Shown piece after piece: positions 50,662 to 58,846 of a stretch of 64,000 bases of DNA; within the stretch, counting starts at the first letter, position 1; each line of letters begins with the position of its first letter. A program made the position numbers and the translations under genes. The stretch is taken from NCBI RefSeq assembly GCF_014697625.1, contig NZ_JACJSG010000031.1, positions 1 through 64,000 of the forward strand, read 5' to 3'. This DNA comes from Anabaena azotica FACHB-119 (GTDB lineage: Bacteria; Cyanobacteriota; Cyanobacteriia; Cyanobacteriales; Nostocaceae). The notes under the pieces are model-generated. The model saw nothing but the letters and a program-made list of their open reading frames with translations, made no database searches and was not told the DNA's origin.

Positions 50662-50816
50662 CGCCGACTCACCTGTCGGCGTTTTCTCCACCGTTGATGT
50701 TTGTCTATTTGAAATGTCCTGCCGATGGACTACACCCCATCGGCTTTACTCCCCATGAGGGGCATTTTCTTGAGTAAGTTAAACCATGACCGTCCCCAGC
50801 GTAGCCGGGGACTTTC
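50662..50816 (+). terminator. Four consecutive hairpins in a 200-nt spacer
   Basis: CGCCGAC/GTCGGCG with following TTTT (50662-50685); GCCGATGG/CCATCGGC (50721-50744); CCCC/GGGG with ATGA loop (50751-50762) followed by CATTTTCTT; GTCCCC/GGGGAC (50792-50812) followed by TTT. They may terminate or process the transcript between 50611 and 50841. Confidence 0.6.
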
Positions 50817-50840
50817 CCACACATTTTTAAGGAAATCAAC

Positions 50841-51044
50841 ATGACCGTAACAATTCAACAATTGCTCGAAAAAGCCCAAAACCTGTCCTCTGACGGACGA
50901 GTCATCATTAAAAAAGGAGACGAAGAGATTTCAATCAATGAAATTTTCACCAGTACCCAAAACTTATACATCGAATTAAATGACGGCAAGGTCGAAGTAG
51001 AGGACGGCGACGAAAATGAGGATGAGGAAGAGGAAGAGGAGTAG
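50841..51044 (+). CDS. Small acidic-tail hypothetical protein
   Basis: 67 aa, with AAGGA 7 nt before the ATG. MTVTIQQLLEKAQNLSSDGR, then a beta-like part (VIIKKGDEEISINEIFTSTQ) and a strongly acidic tail (EVEDGDENEDEEEEEE). Acidic tails of this type occur in phage anti-restriction or DNA-mimic and chaperone-like proteins; that is only a hint. No family recognised. Confidence 0.65.
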   Translation: MTVTIQQLLEKAQNLSSDGRVIIKKGDEEISINEIFTSTQNLYIELNDGKVEVEDGDENEDEEEEEE

Positions 51045-51370
51045 TCGTTCACTGATCACAATCTTTAGGCAAGGTTCTCAAGCTTTCCACGCTGTTATGT
51101 GGAGGAGCAAAGGTAAAACGAAAGCAGTTTTTTTAAAAATGTACAGATGGGGAAGAGGAAATTCTTTCTACAGAAAATGTCCTTTTCCCATACCAGAAGA
51201 ATGCTATACCGTTTGGCGAGAATCTTGTGATGCAGTGTACACACCAATTTAGTAAAGGAGCAACCCCAGACGAAGTTCCAACAACGTAGATGACCCTTTG
51301 TAGACACACCAGCGCAGGCAGTTGCTGGCCAGCGCTGGTGATTTTTTTGAGATGAGATAGGAAATACATT
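51045..51370. other. Spacer, possible small gene plus terminator
   Basis: A rightward frame to a TAG at 51250-51252 reads MYRWGRGNSFYRKCPFPIPE and ECYTVWRESCDAVYTPI from an internal ATG at 51139; it has no good ribosome site and is left uncalled. The sequence after it contains a terminator (51307-51348). Confidence 0.35.
51307..51348 (+). terminator. Rho-independent terminator
   Basis: CACCAGCGC (51307-51315) pairs with GCGCTGGTG (51332-51340) and is followed by ATTTTTTT. The loop contains a second short pairing (GGC/GCC). Confidence 0.85.
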
Positions 51371-51550
51371 ATGACCTACCGCGACGAAATTAGACCCTGG
51401 GCAATTTATCAAGTCATGCCCGATTGTCAGAATGTCTGCGTTACACGTTTACGCAAGAAAAGCGATGCTGAAGCTTACGCTAGCATTCTGCGGCAAGGCG
51501 GCGGCTCGTTTCAGGTGGTTTTCGACCAGCCGGCTGAAGTTAAGTCCTAA
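51371..51550 (+). CDS. Small hypothetical protein
   Basis: 59 aa from the ATG at 51371. MTYRDEIRPWAIYQVMPDCQ, then NVCVTRLRKKSDAEAYASIL and a Gly-rich strand (RQGGGSFQVVFDQPAE). This is a beta-alpha-beta pattern typical of small accessory proteins carried by mobile elements. It lies just after a terminator, so a promoter must lie in the hairpin region or within 51349-51370. Family not recognised. Confidence 0.6.
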   Translation: MTYRDEIRPWAIYQVMPDCQNVCVTRLRKKSDAEAYASILRQGGGSFQVVFDQPAEVKS

Positions 51551-51565
51551 TTTTAATCGCACTAC

Positions 51566-51925
51566 ATGATTAATTTACCTTGCTGGCTAACATCACAAGA
51601 TAAATATGTAATCAAGAATCTAATTGATAATGATGAATTTTCACATTTCCAAAATCATGAATCAGTTGCTTCTGAAAATGATTATTTCTGGGAATGGCTT
51701 AAAGAGCCGATTCACGGATACAAAATCATCATTGAATACGATTCTTGCTTTGTGATTTGCATCATCAACGGATGTGAACTCAATCATTACATGGGTGATG
51801 ATTTAGACGAACTACAGATAAAAGCAACCTCCTCTCGGATAAAAAGGAAAATTAAAAAATACGTAACCGAGTGGGAGACGCAACAAAACAACCACACACA
51901 ATTAGCACTGAATCTAAGTGTATGA
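51566..51925 (+). CDS. Hypothetical protein
   Basis: 119 aa beginning MINLPCWLTSQDKYVIKNLI, rich in acidic and aromatic residues (YFWEWLKEPIHGYKIIIEYD), with a charged basic helix near the end (SSRIKRKIKKYVTEWETQQN). No membrane segment. It follows the small gene upstream by 15 nt, in the same operon. Family not recognised. Confidence 0.6.
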   Translation: MINLPCWLTSQDKYVIKNLIDNDEFSHFQNHESVASENDYFWEWLKEPIHGYKIIIEYDSCFVICIINGCELNHYMGDDLDELQIKATSSRIKRKIKKYVTEWETQQNNHTQLALNLSV

Positions 51926-51937
51926 AAGGAGATTCAT

Positions 51938-52378
51938 GTGGATGACAATAAATTTTTAATGGAGAAAGACGGCTTTATAGTGAACAATATTGGATTAACG
52001 ATTGCTGTTAACCACCTAGCGAACTTCACTAGGCAGTCGCCACAAGCATGGATATCGCTGATTACGAAACAAGCGGGAGAGCAATGCGACAGTTTGTCCC
52101 AGCAAGAGAAAGATTTATTTATTCAAAACTATTTGCAACTTAGCGAATCTTTAAATAATGAATCATCGCCTGATCCGGCTTGGGATTATTACGAAACTTG
52201 GCAACTGCTGCACAGGATGAAGCAGATAGCCGAATCCGGCATAGCACTCATTGCCGACAAAGAAAACGCTGACCGGGAAACTGACGCAAAACTCAAACAA
52301 GCAATTGAACCATTACTGACTCAATTAGAAGAAAGCATTGACGACCTTAGCGCCGATACCATCCTTCACGTTGAGTAA
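51938..52378 (+). CDS. Hypothetical protein, paralogue of the one at 52852
   Basis: 146 aa from a GTG at 51938, with AAAGGAG about 7 nt upstream. The C-terminal half (PDPAWDYYETWQLLHRMKQI and GIALIADKENADRETD) closely matches PDPVWDYYDLWITLHEGKQR and IAAIADKEQADIITD in the protein at 52852-53331. The N-terminal halves differ. The shared PDPxWDYYxxWxxLH module looks like a two-helix domain. Family not recognised. It ends just before a HIP1-built terminator. Confidence 0.65.
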   Translation: MDDNKFLMEKDGFIVNNIGLTIAVNHLANFTRQSPQAWISLITKQAGEQCDSLSQQEKDLFIQNYLQLSESLNNESSPDPAWDYYETWQLLHRMKQIAESGIALIADKENADRETDAKLKQAIEPLLTQLEESIDDLSADTILHVE

Positions 52379-52383
52379 TTATA

Positions 52384-52420
52384 AAGCGATCGCCTACAAG
52401 GAGAAGCTAGGCGATCGCTT
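52384..52420 (+). terminator. Terminator-like hairpin from two HIP1 octamers
   Basis: AAGCGATCGCCT (52384-52395) pairs perfectly with AGGCGATCGCTT (52409-52420) over 12 bp, with a 13-nt loop. The T-run is short, so it may be partial. Confidence 0.65.
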
Positions 52421-52456
52421 GTTAACATCTACCAAGTTCAACAGTAACATAAACCA

Positions 52457-52849
52457 ATGCACCTTAAAAGCATCACCTACAGGCGGGTATTAAACCCGGG
52501 GAATTACGAAAACAAACACCTAGAACTGTTTGCAGAAGTTTCAGAAGGAGAAGATGAAGATGCGGCAATCCTACATCTAATGGAATTGACTGAGCGTAAC
52601 ATCCGTTCTCAAATTGGCAAACAATTTCAAAAGCAGATACTCGATTTAGAAGCACAAAAAAACAACTTAGATGACCAAGTTTACTACTTAAAACGAGAAG
52701 TAGCAGAACTTCAAAAAATCAAAGCTGAACTAGAAAAACTCCAACCTCAACAAGATAATTCAACGCAAACAGACGAACCAAATCCAGATAACATCCCTTT
52801 TGATGAGGGGGCATCGTCCCCCGAAACTAATATTAATGAAGGATTTTAG
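52457..52849 (+). CDS. Coiled-coil mobile-element protein
   Basis: 130 aa. It starts MHLKSITYRRVLNPGNYENK, followed by HLELFAEVSEGEDEDAAILH and a coiled coil (ILDLEAQKNNLDDQVYYLKR) and an acidic, Pro-rich tail. The N-terminal strand pattern (KSITYRRVxNxGNYExKHLE) recurs in small proteins of cyanobacterial phages and plasmids linked to recombination or single-strand binding genes; role unproven. It is followed 2 nt later by the next gene. Confidence 0.65.
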   Translation: MHLKSITYRRVLNPGNYENKHLELFAEVSEGEDEDAAILHLMELTERNIRSQIGKQFQKQILDLEAQKNNLDDQVYYLKREVAELQKIKAELEKLQPQQDNSTQTDEPNPDNIPFDEGASSPETNINEGF

Positions 52850-52851
52850 TT

Positions 52852-53331
52852 ATGAATGACAATCAATTCAATCAAGAGGAATTTGATAGATATAAAGCTG
52901 CTTTTTGTCAGCTTAATAATAAGAAAACTATTCCCCTCGTAATTAGTGAACAAGTTGCTTTTTTTCTCGTTGCTCAACTGCAATTAGCTTTTAGGCATCC
53001 AAATAATATTGGTGCAGCTAGAGATGCAGTAAGAGAATCAATTCAGCCAATAGTTGATTACTTTACTGGTGATGTTAGGGAAATTCTAGAAAGAGGCTTT
53101 CATCTAGAATTTGACCTTGATGTAAATAACACACCACAACCCGATCCAGTTTGGGACTATTACGACCTTTGGATAACTTTGCACGAAGGGAAGCAAAGAA
53201 TTGATGAGATGATAGCAGCAATTGCCGATAAAGAGCAGGCTGACATTATTACTGACAACAATGTCAGAGAACTGTTAACTAAAACAGTTAATGACTTTGA
53301 CCACAGGCTTCGTTATCTCCGCCTTTCCTAA
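52852..53331 (+). CDS. Hypothetical protein, paralogue of the one at 51938
   Basis: 159 aa beginning MNDNQFNQEEFDRYKAAFCQ. The N-terminal part has ISEQVAFFLVAQLQLAFRHP; the C-terminal part has the shared PDPVWDYYDLWITLHEGKQR and IADKEQAD module. The gene is close to the coiled-coil gene upstream and likely co-translated. Family not recognised. The copy pair suggests a locally duplicated module with exchanged N-termini. Confidence 0.65.
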   Translation: MNDNQFNQEEFDRYKAAFCQLNNKKTIPLVISEQVAFFLVAQLQLAFRHPNNIGAARDAVRESIQPIVDYFTGDVREILERGFHLEFDLDVNNTPQPDPVWDYYDLWITLHEGKQRIDEMIAAIADKEQADIITDNNVRELLTKTVNDFDHRLRYLRLS

Positions 53332-53340
53332 AAAATATGC

Positions 53341-53698
53341 TGTTCGGAATTAGCCCCAGAAGCAAAGATGAGCTTGAGGGATTACTTCTAATCCCTCAAC
53401 CGCCTGACGATGGCTACCTGACTCAGTAGCCGAAACTAGGGCAACTGCCCTAGTCGCGGGTTGAGTCGCGCAACTCAATTCGTCTCTGATTTATCAGAGT
53501 GGAAATGTTAACAGCAGCACGGATTTTTATGAGGAATTGACCCTATGGGTTTCAAGCATTCACGAATCCACTGCTGTTAATATTCCAACCGTGCCAGGTT
53601 TAAAAGTGAATTGTTATCTTATCGCTAATTTGGGTGATTCCTGACCTATTTTAGCACGGTTATTGCTGCAAAAAACACCCGCGCTGAACCTTTGAAAA
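53341..53698 (+). ncRNA. Hairpin-dense region, candidate bridge RNA of the IS110-like gene
   Basis: No gene. Perfect or near-perfect hairpins occur in a row: TTGAGGGATTA/TAATCCCTCAA (53374-53399), GGCTAC/GTAGCC (53412-53431), ACTAGGGCA/TGCCCTAGT (53435-53454), TTGAGT/ACTCAA (53461-53478), CTCTGAT/ATCAGAG (53484-53499), and a 10-bp stem TTAACAGCAG/CTGCTGTTAA (53508-53580) closing a 53-nt loop. IS110-group elements carry a guide (bridge) RNA with large loops in the non-coding end upstream of the recombinase. The position and structure fit, but loop-target matches could not be tested. Confidence 0.5.
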
Positions 53699-55099
53699 GT
53701 GAAAATATTAGGTCTTGATGTATGTAAAAACAGCGTAGTTGCTTGGGAATTAACATCACTTCCCAAGAACTTTAGAAGCTACTTTCGAGATAATAAACGT
53801 CCGAAAGATAACGACCCTTTAACATTTAAAGCTAATGCCGATGGGGTCAGCAAATTACTAGCTCTAAAGCCCGACGCTATTATTTTGGAACCAACTGGAG
53901 TTCATTACAGTTGGATTTGGGCGCACATTTGCGAAACCGAAAATATCAGGGTTTTGTGGGTAGGTCATGCTGAGGCCACACACTACCGAAAACAAAACAA
54001 GTTACCTGATAAAAATGACCAAGCTGATGCCTTGGCACTCGCAGCTTACGCCCTACTACATTGGGGAGATGATGAATTTTTCCTGCAATTTGAAGCAGGT
54101 AGAGTGGCGCTAATGCGCCATCTGTGGTTGCAACTACAGTCACTCAATAGAATTCAGTCTCCAATTATCAACCGCGCTCGTCAGCAATTAGCCCGTGAGT
54201 TCCCTGAAGCTGCACTCAGTAAAAGTGAACCATCCAAAGTTGATGGTCTACCACCCCTATGGGCGTGGCTTGCCGGGCGCGAACGCTCACTCAAGCGCCA
54301 AAATACTCACTATGACCGACTTTACAGAGACTCTATCGCCAATCAGTACAACGTAGGCATCACCACTTTTACTAGAAAGCTGTCTAACCTGTTGTGCGAT
54401 TTGGCGGATTGGGAGGGGGAAATTCAAACTGAGGTTTTAGAAATTCTCAACTTCCCTGAGTTTATCCCCTACCGTAAAGTTATGACCATGTTTGGCATTG
54501 GTGTTAGGCCGCAAGCGCTACTCATTAGCCAAATCTACCCGGTCACGAAATTTGATTCTGTAGGACGGTTTAAGCGGCGGCTGGGTATGGCGAAAGATGA
54601 GTATAGTTCAGGTGACAAAGAAACCATGAACACTGGAGCTGGTTCTAAACTGTGCCGCTCACAGTTGTACTTATGGGTTCTCGACCAAATCGCGCCAGTC
54701 CACGCCAGACCCAATAACGAAATCGGCCGGAAGCTGGGGGAGTTCTACGACTCCAGAAAGTCCCAATTTCAGGACAATCCAGAACTTTGGAAGCAAAAAG
54801 CTGTTACCCGACTTCAGCAGGTGGCATTAAAAGAGTTCAAGCGATCGCTCTCTCAAAACTTAATCCCGATAGTAAGTAAAGAACTCCAGCCGCAACTTGA
54901 GGCCACACTTAATCTCACCCTGCAAACCATGCAAATGAGTCTGGTGACATCGATAGCAGCCGGAGATATTGCCCCCGGTGTAAAACACAAAGATGTTAAA
55001 CGCGGGTTTGGTAATTTGGTTATCTCTCAGACTGCGGCCTATGGCTGTCGGTTGCTGTTTAAGGAACTCAAGCGGGCTGTGACTAATGACTATAAATGA
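53699..55099 (+). CDS. IS110-like DEDD recombinase/transposase
   Basis: 466 aa from a GTG at 53699. The RuvC-like N-terminal domain shows Asp7 in MKILGLDVCKNSVVAWEL, Glu in AIILEPTGVHYSWIW, and DQADALALAAY with two Asp, making the DEDD set. The C-terminal (transposase_20-like) part has MFGIGVRPQALLISQIYPVT and RLGMAKDEYSSGDKETM, which holds a Ser at the place of the catalytic serine (SSG). Typical IS110 proteins are 300-400 aa; this is longer because of an insert (about 150-240). IS110 enzymes recombine DNA guided by a bridge RNA. Domestication by the island (inversion or integration role) is possible. Confidence 0.75.
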   Translation: MKILGLDVCKNSVVAWELTSLPKNFRSYFRDNKRPKDNDPLTFKANADGVSKLLALKPDAIILEPTGVHYSWIWAHICETENIRVLWVGHAEATHYRKQNKLPDKNDQADALALAAYALLHWGDDEFFLQFEAGRVALMRHLWLQLQSLNRIQSPIINRARQQLAREFPEAALSKSEPSKVDGLPPLWAWLAGRERSLKRQNTHYDRLYRDSIANQYNVGITTFTRKLSNLLCDLADWEGEIQTEVLEILNFPEFIPYRKVMTMFGIGVRPQALLISQIYPVTKFDSVGRFKRRLGMAKDEYSSGDKETMNTGAGSKLCRSQLYLWVLDQIAPVHARPNNEIGRKLGEFYDSRKSQFQDNPELWKQKAVTRLQQVALKEFKRSLSQNLIPIVSKELQPQLEATLNLTLQTMQMSLVTSIAAGDIAPGVKHKDVKRGFGNLVISQTAAYGCRLLFKELKRAVTNDYK

Positions 55100-55414
55100 T
55101 AATGTGGTTAAATTTTTGAGAGCGGCAAGGAAGCCACAGATATACATACAGAAATCAGGGCGTATGTTGATTTGGTTTCTCTGGCTTCACATAGATTCTT
55201 CCCGCAATGGATTTTTTGTATATTGGATGCCCACCTATGCTGATTACAGGCTAATTTTTCAAATGGGAGGCAACGACTAACAATCGTTCATGATCATGAT
55301 GACTCCCCTCGCGGGGAGTTATTTAACACCAGTTAACTATCTAAAGTGAATGTGTAGACAAAAATGCTGCTATTTAGTCATCTTCTTTACGTCTGTGCGT
55401 CAGATGTAACTCGC
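55100..55414. other. Right edge of the island, no sure gene
   Basis: A 64-aa frame from 55086 overlaps the recombinase gene and is not convincing. A strong hairpin ACTCCCC/GGGGAGT (55302-55319) with following TTATTT lies at 55302-55325 and a short ATCATGATCATGAT palindrome just before it. The right boundary of the island probably lies between here and 55415. No attachment site repeat was found. Confidence 0.45.
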
Positions 55415-57763
55415 TTAATCATTTAAGCTAAAAACTAACCGTCTTCCTGTACCATCATCAACAAAACGCTGTTCTCCCACACCTACTAATTCGACAATTA
55501 TTTCCCTTGCTGTTGGTGAATAGTCTCCCTCTCTCGCCCCTATTTCGACTATATTTTTTCCTTCTTGGGTATAAACACGGTAATTCGTTGTGCTGAACTT
55601 GCCTGTTTTATACTCGAAACTTTGTCCATCATCTTCATAATGGGTAAACTCACCCTCACCTACCCAAACGCGAATGGTTAATGAGGTCAGGGGTTGTTCT
55701 TCTACATATTGCATGACTGGAGCCATCGGGATAATTGCGCCAGCACGGACATATAAGGGCATCTTTTCTAGGGGTGCATGGGCTAAAATGTGTGTCGGGC
55801 CTGTAAAGGCTTCACCTGTCCACCAATCAAACCAACGACCTGTGGGTAAGTATACTGCTCGATATTCCACGCCTGGACGGTATATTGGTGCTGCTAATAA
55901 TGAAGCTCCCAGCATGACTTGATCGGATAAGGTGAAGGTGTGGCGATCGCTCGCAAAATGATACAGTAGGGGGCGGAGAATCGGCGCTCCAGTAGTTGCT
56001 GCTTCCCAAAACAGCGTGTAAATATAAGGTAGTAGTTGATACCGTAGCTGAATATACTCACGGCAAATTTTCTCGACGCGATCGCCAAATACCCAAGGCT
56101 CATGTCTGGCTGTACTCATTGCCGAGTGTCCCCGCATCAATGGATACAACATCCCTACCTGCATCCACCGGGCAAACAGTTCTGCGGTAGCGTTCCCCGC
56201 AAAACCACCAATATCAGCACCAACAAAAGCTACACCCGATAGCCCCAAGTTACACAGCATGGGTATAGACATTTCCAGGTGTTCCCACAGAGATTGGTTG
56301 TCTCCCGTCCAAACTGCTGACCAGCGTTGAATACCTGCGTAACCAGAGCGTGTCAAAATAAATGAACGTTCAGGCGATCGCAACTTTTCCATCGCTTGAG
56401 AAGATGCTTGCGCCATCATCAACCCATATAAATTGTGAGTTTCCGCATGGTTACTTATCTCATCTGCTGGGCCTTGGGGCGCATCGAGGGGGAAAGCAAT
56501 CTTATTACCAGGGTCGCCAAAAGGACGGTCATCTAATGCTGGTTCGTTCATATCATTCCAAATCCCAGCCACACCCATATTAGTCAAATTTTTGTGCAAA
56601 TCTCCCCACCAATTTCTCACTTCAGGACGCAAAAAATCAGGAAACACAGCTTTATCAGGCCATACATAACCATGAAATAATTGACCATTGGTTTTCCTGA
56701 CAAAATAATCGTGCTTTAACCCCTCATCAAAGACTGGGTAATCAGCTTCCGGTTCATACTTTACCCCAGGGTCAACAATTGTCACCGTCTTAAAACCATC
56801 TTGTTTGAGGTCATCAATTAAAGCTTGCGGTTCACTAAAACGCTTGTGGTTCCAGGTAAACACCCGATAACCATCCATATAATCAATATCAAGATGAATC
56901 ACATCACAGGGAATTTGACGCTGACGAAATTCCTGCGCCAGTTGACGCACTACATCCTGTGATTCGTAACTCCAACGACACTGATGATAACCCAGCGACC
57001 ATTTTGGCGGTAAAGACATCCTTCCCGTTAGCTGGGTGTAGGTAGAAATAATATTTGCTGGTTCCGACCCATAGATAATGTAATAGTCTAGTTCGCCTCC
57101 CTGGGTTTCCATCCGCCACACACCGGGTTGCTGAACACCGATATCAAACTGACTCCAAAAAGTTGTGTTAAAGAAAATACCGTAACCTAACCCTGGACGC
57201 AACGCCATGAAGAAAGGAATGGCTTGATACAAATTATCTGAGAGAACATCGTAATCAAGAGCATCTAACGTCCAGTTGGTTCTGGTTGTAGCTATTTGGT
57301 CAAGTAAACCACTACGTTCACCGAAACCGTAAAAATGTTCTTCAGCCGCAATTTTCTTCCATCCTGCAACAGCACCCTTACGCCAGCCTACACCCAGATT
57401 CACATCCTCAGCAAACCCTTGTCCTGTCAAATCAAAGCACTCAACCCGACAAGGATGGCGATGTACTACCACCCTTAGCTGCTGTGTGGTAATTTCCACA
57501 ACATCTGCTTGTTCTTTGACCTCAAACTCCACCGCCGGCCATTGTTCATCTTCCTGCGTCACCGCCCATGATCTACGAGGTAAGAACTTACCAGTAGGCG
57601 TTACCCTGACGCGAATTAGGTTTGCTGCGAGGACGCTAATTTTTAAACAGGGTTCGCCACAATGGAATAGAAGATGGCGATCGCTCTTTTCAATTGCCTG
57701 TACTGTTCCTAGAGTAGTCCAAGATGGCTCGGTAGTATGCAGTTGTCCGAAATATTGAGGCAT
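55415..57763 (-). CDS. GH31 alpha-glucosidase
   Basis: 782 aa, full length for glycoside hydrolase family 31. N-terminal beta-sandwich (EEHFYGFGERSGLLDQ), then the TIM barrel with IHLDIDYMDGYRVFTW, the catalytic nucleophile Asp404 in GIWNDMNEPAL, and the acid/base Asp488 in WTGDNQSLW. The C-terminal beta domains have PLYVRAGAIIPMAPVMQYVE. GH31 enzymes release glucose from the non-reducing ends of alpha-glucans or oligosaccharides. No signal peptide, so cytoplasmic. Monocistronic. It lies just beyond the right edge of the island. Confidence 0.93.
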   Translation of the reverse strand: MPQYFGQLHTTEPSWTTLGTVQAIEKSDRHLLFHCGEPCLKISVLAANLIRVRVTPTGKFLPRRSWAVTQEDEQWPAVEFEVKEQADVVEITTQQLRVVVHRHPCRVECFDLTGQGFAEDVNLGVGWRKGAVAGWKKIAAEEHFYGFGERSGLLDQIATTRTNWTLDALDYDVLSDNLYQAIPFFMALRPGLGYGIFFNTTFWSQFDIGVQQPGVWRMETQGGELDYYIIYGSEPANIISTYTQLTGRMSLPPKWSLGYHQCRWSYESQDVVRQLAQEFRQRQIPCDVIHLDIDYMDGYRVFTWNHKRFSEPQALIDDLKQDGFKTVTIVDPGVKYEPEADYPVFDEGLKHDYFVRKTNGQLFHGYVWPDKAVFPDFLRPEVRNWWGDLHKNLTNMGVAGIWNDMNEPALDDRPFGDPGNKIAFPLDAPQGPADEISNHAETHNLYGLMMAQASSQAMEKLRSPERSFILTRSGYAGIQRWSAVWTGDNQSLWEHLEMSIPMLCNLGLSGVAFVGADIGGFAGNATAELFARWMQVGMLYPLMRGHSAMSTARHEPWVFGDRVEKICREYIQLRYQLLPYIYTLFWEAATTGAPILRPLLYHFASDRHTFTLSDQVMLGASLLAAPIYRPGVEYRAVYLPTGRWFDWWTGEAFTGPTHILAHAPLEKMPLYVRAGAIIPMAPVMQYVEEQPLTSLTIRVWVGEGEFTHYEDDGQSFEYKTGKFSTTNYRVYTQEGKNIVEIGAREGDYSPTAREIIVELVGVGEQRFVDDGTGRRLVFSLND

Positions 57764-57845
57764 GAAATTAATTCGGCATGAACAATCAGTGATCAGCTTA
57801 CTATTACCTCAAAAGAATGAATATACTCCCAAAGCATGACTGTTC

Positions 57846-57897
57846 GTAGTCAGGACTTTAGTCCTTTTTCATTTTTGAGGACTTTAGTCCTCACTAC
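57846..57897. repeat. Inverted-repeat hairpin (GTAGTCAGGACT family), copy 2
   Basis: GTAGTCAGGACTTTAGTCCT and AGGACTTTAGTCCTCACTAC pair around a short TTTTTC loop. It resembles the hairpin at 28385-28430 between the exporter genes. Confidence 0.8.
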
Positions 57898-58021
57898 CAA
57901 CTTCATCTATTTACGCCGTTTTACTTAGCTATTTTGTTAATTCACATACCTTAGCTTACATACAAAGTTAAAGGCGGTACATCTGTCGCAGCTCAAGCAA
58001 CGCCTATCACATTCGATTGAG

Positions 58022-58657
58022 TTAACTTCTGGTTTGACCGACTGGAATTTTTAATTTTGCATTTCTTCTACCCCAACTACGTAACCGCAAACCCAGAATT
58101 AATAGCAGCGTTCCAAAAACAATGTTATAGGCAGCAATTAACCATAAAAAAGCCAATGCCTGAGCTACTGGCCAGATAATTAACATTACACCAAAGATAA
58201 CGGAGATAATTCCGGCTACTGCGGGAAGGCGTTCATTTACTATAGTTTGCCGCAGTTGCATAGAGGCAATAATTTCAAATACACCAGTACCAATTGCCCA
58301 AATAGCAATAAGATAAAGCAAGACAAATCCAGCAATACCAGGAGAAATAAAAGCGATCGCACTCACTGCAATGCCAATAATTCCTTCGACCAACAGCAAC
58401 CTACTGTGAGTATCTTGCAAACGCTCTTGAAATGCTGCGATCGCCAGTAATATTCCCCCCACCAGCCAAAAACTTGCAAACAGGTACACCAGGGAAGCTA
58501 AAGTTAGAGTCGGCCAGCATAAAGCCACTAAACCAAAAATAATAGCGATCGCACCCCGCAAAGTCACCGTCCACCAATTGCGAACTAGTCGCTTTCCCAT
58601 TCCCAGGGATTTATGCTTCATAGATTGAGCAGATAATTTCTGACGTACCTTTTGCAT
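58022..58657 (-). CDS. HdeD-family (DUF308) membrane protein
   Basis: 211 aa with about six membrane helices in three similar pairs (TLRGAIAIIFGLVALCWPTL, VEGIIGIAVSAIAFISPGIA, AVAGIISVIFGVMLIIWPVA). Repeated WPTL/SPGIA/WPVA turns after each helix pair are typical of HdeD/DUF308 proteins. In enterobacteria HdeD is linked to acid stress; the role in cyanobacteria is not established. Cytoplasmic ends are basic. Monocistronic. Confidence 0.85.
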   Translation of the reverse strand: MQKVRQKLSAQSMKHKSLGMGKRLVRNWWTVTLRGAIAIIFGLVALCWPTLTLASLVYLFASFWLVGGILLAIAAFQERLQDTHSRLLLVEGIIGIAVSAIAFISPGIAGFVLLYLIAIWAIGTGVFEIIASMQLRQTIVNERLPAVAGIISVIFGVMLIIWPVAQALAFLWLIAAYNIVFGTLLLILGLRLRSWGRRNAKLKIPVGQTRS

Positions 58658-58666
58658 TTTTTTAGT

Positions 58667-58795
58667 TATTAGTCATTAGTCATTAGTCATCAGTCATTAG
58701 TCCATAGTCATTAGTCCATAGTCATTAGTCATTAGTCCATAGTCATCAGTCATTAGTCAGTTGTTAGTTGTCAGTTGTCAGTTGTTATTCTCCCT
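58667..58795. repeat. GTCATTA/GTCCATA tandem repeats
   Basis: About a dozen ATTAGTC and CATAGTC units followed by GTTGTCA units, between the HdeD-like gene and the gene ending at 58847. Related units occur in other spacers (7080, 46200, 48455). Confidence 0.9.
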
Positions 58796-58846
58796 CATCT
58801 TCCCCCACTCCCTCATCTCCCTCATCTCCCTCATCTCCCCCCTTTC

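Noticed and set aside
51016..51252. 78-aa basic frame overlapping the acidic-tail gene
   Set aside because: Its first part is the antiparallel-like shadow of the acidic codons; only the last third looks protein-like, without a ribosome site.
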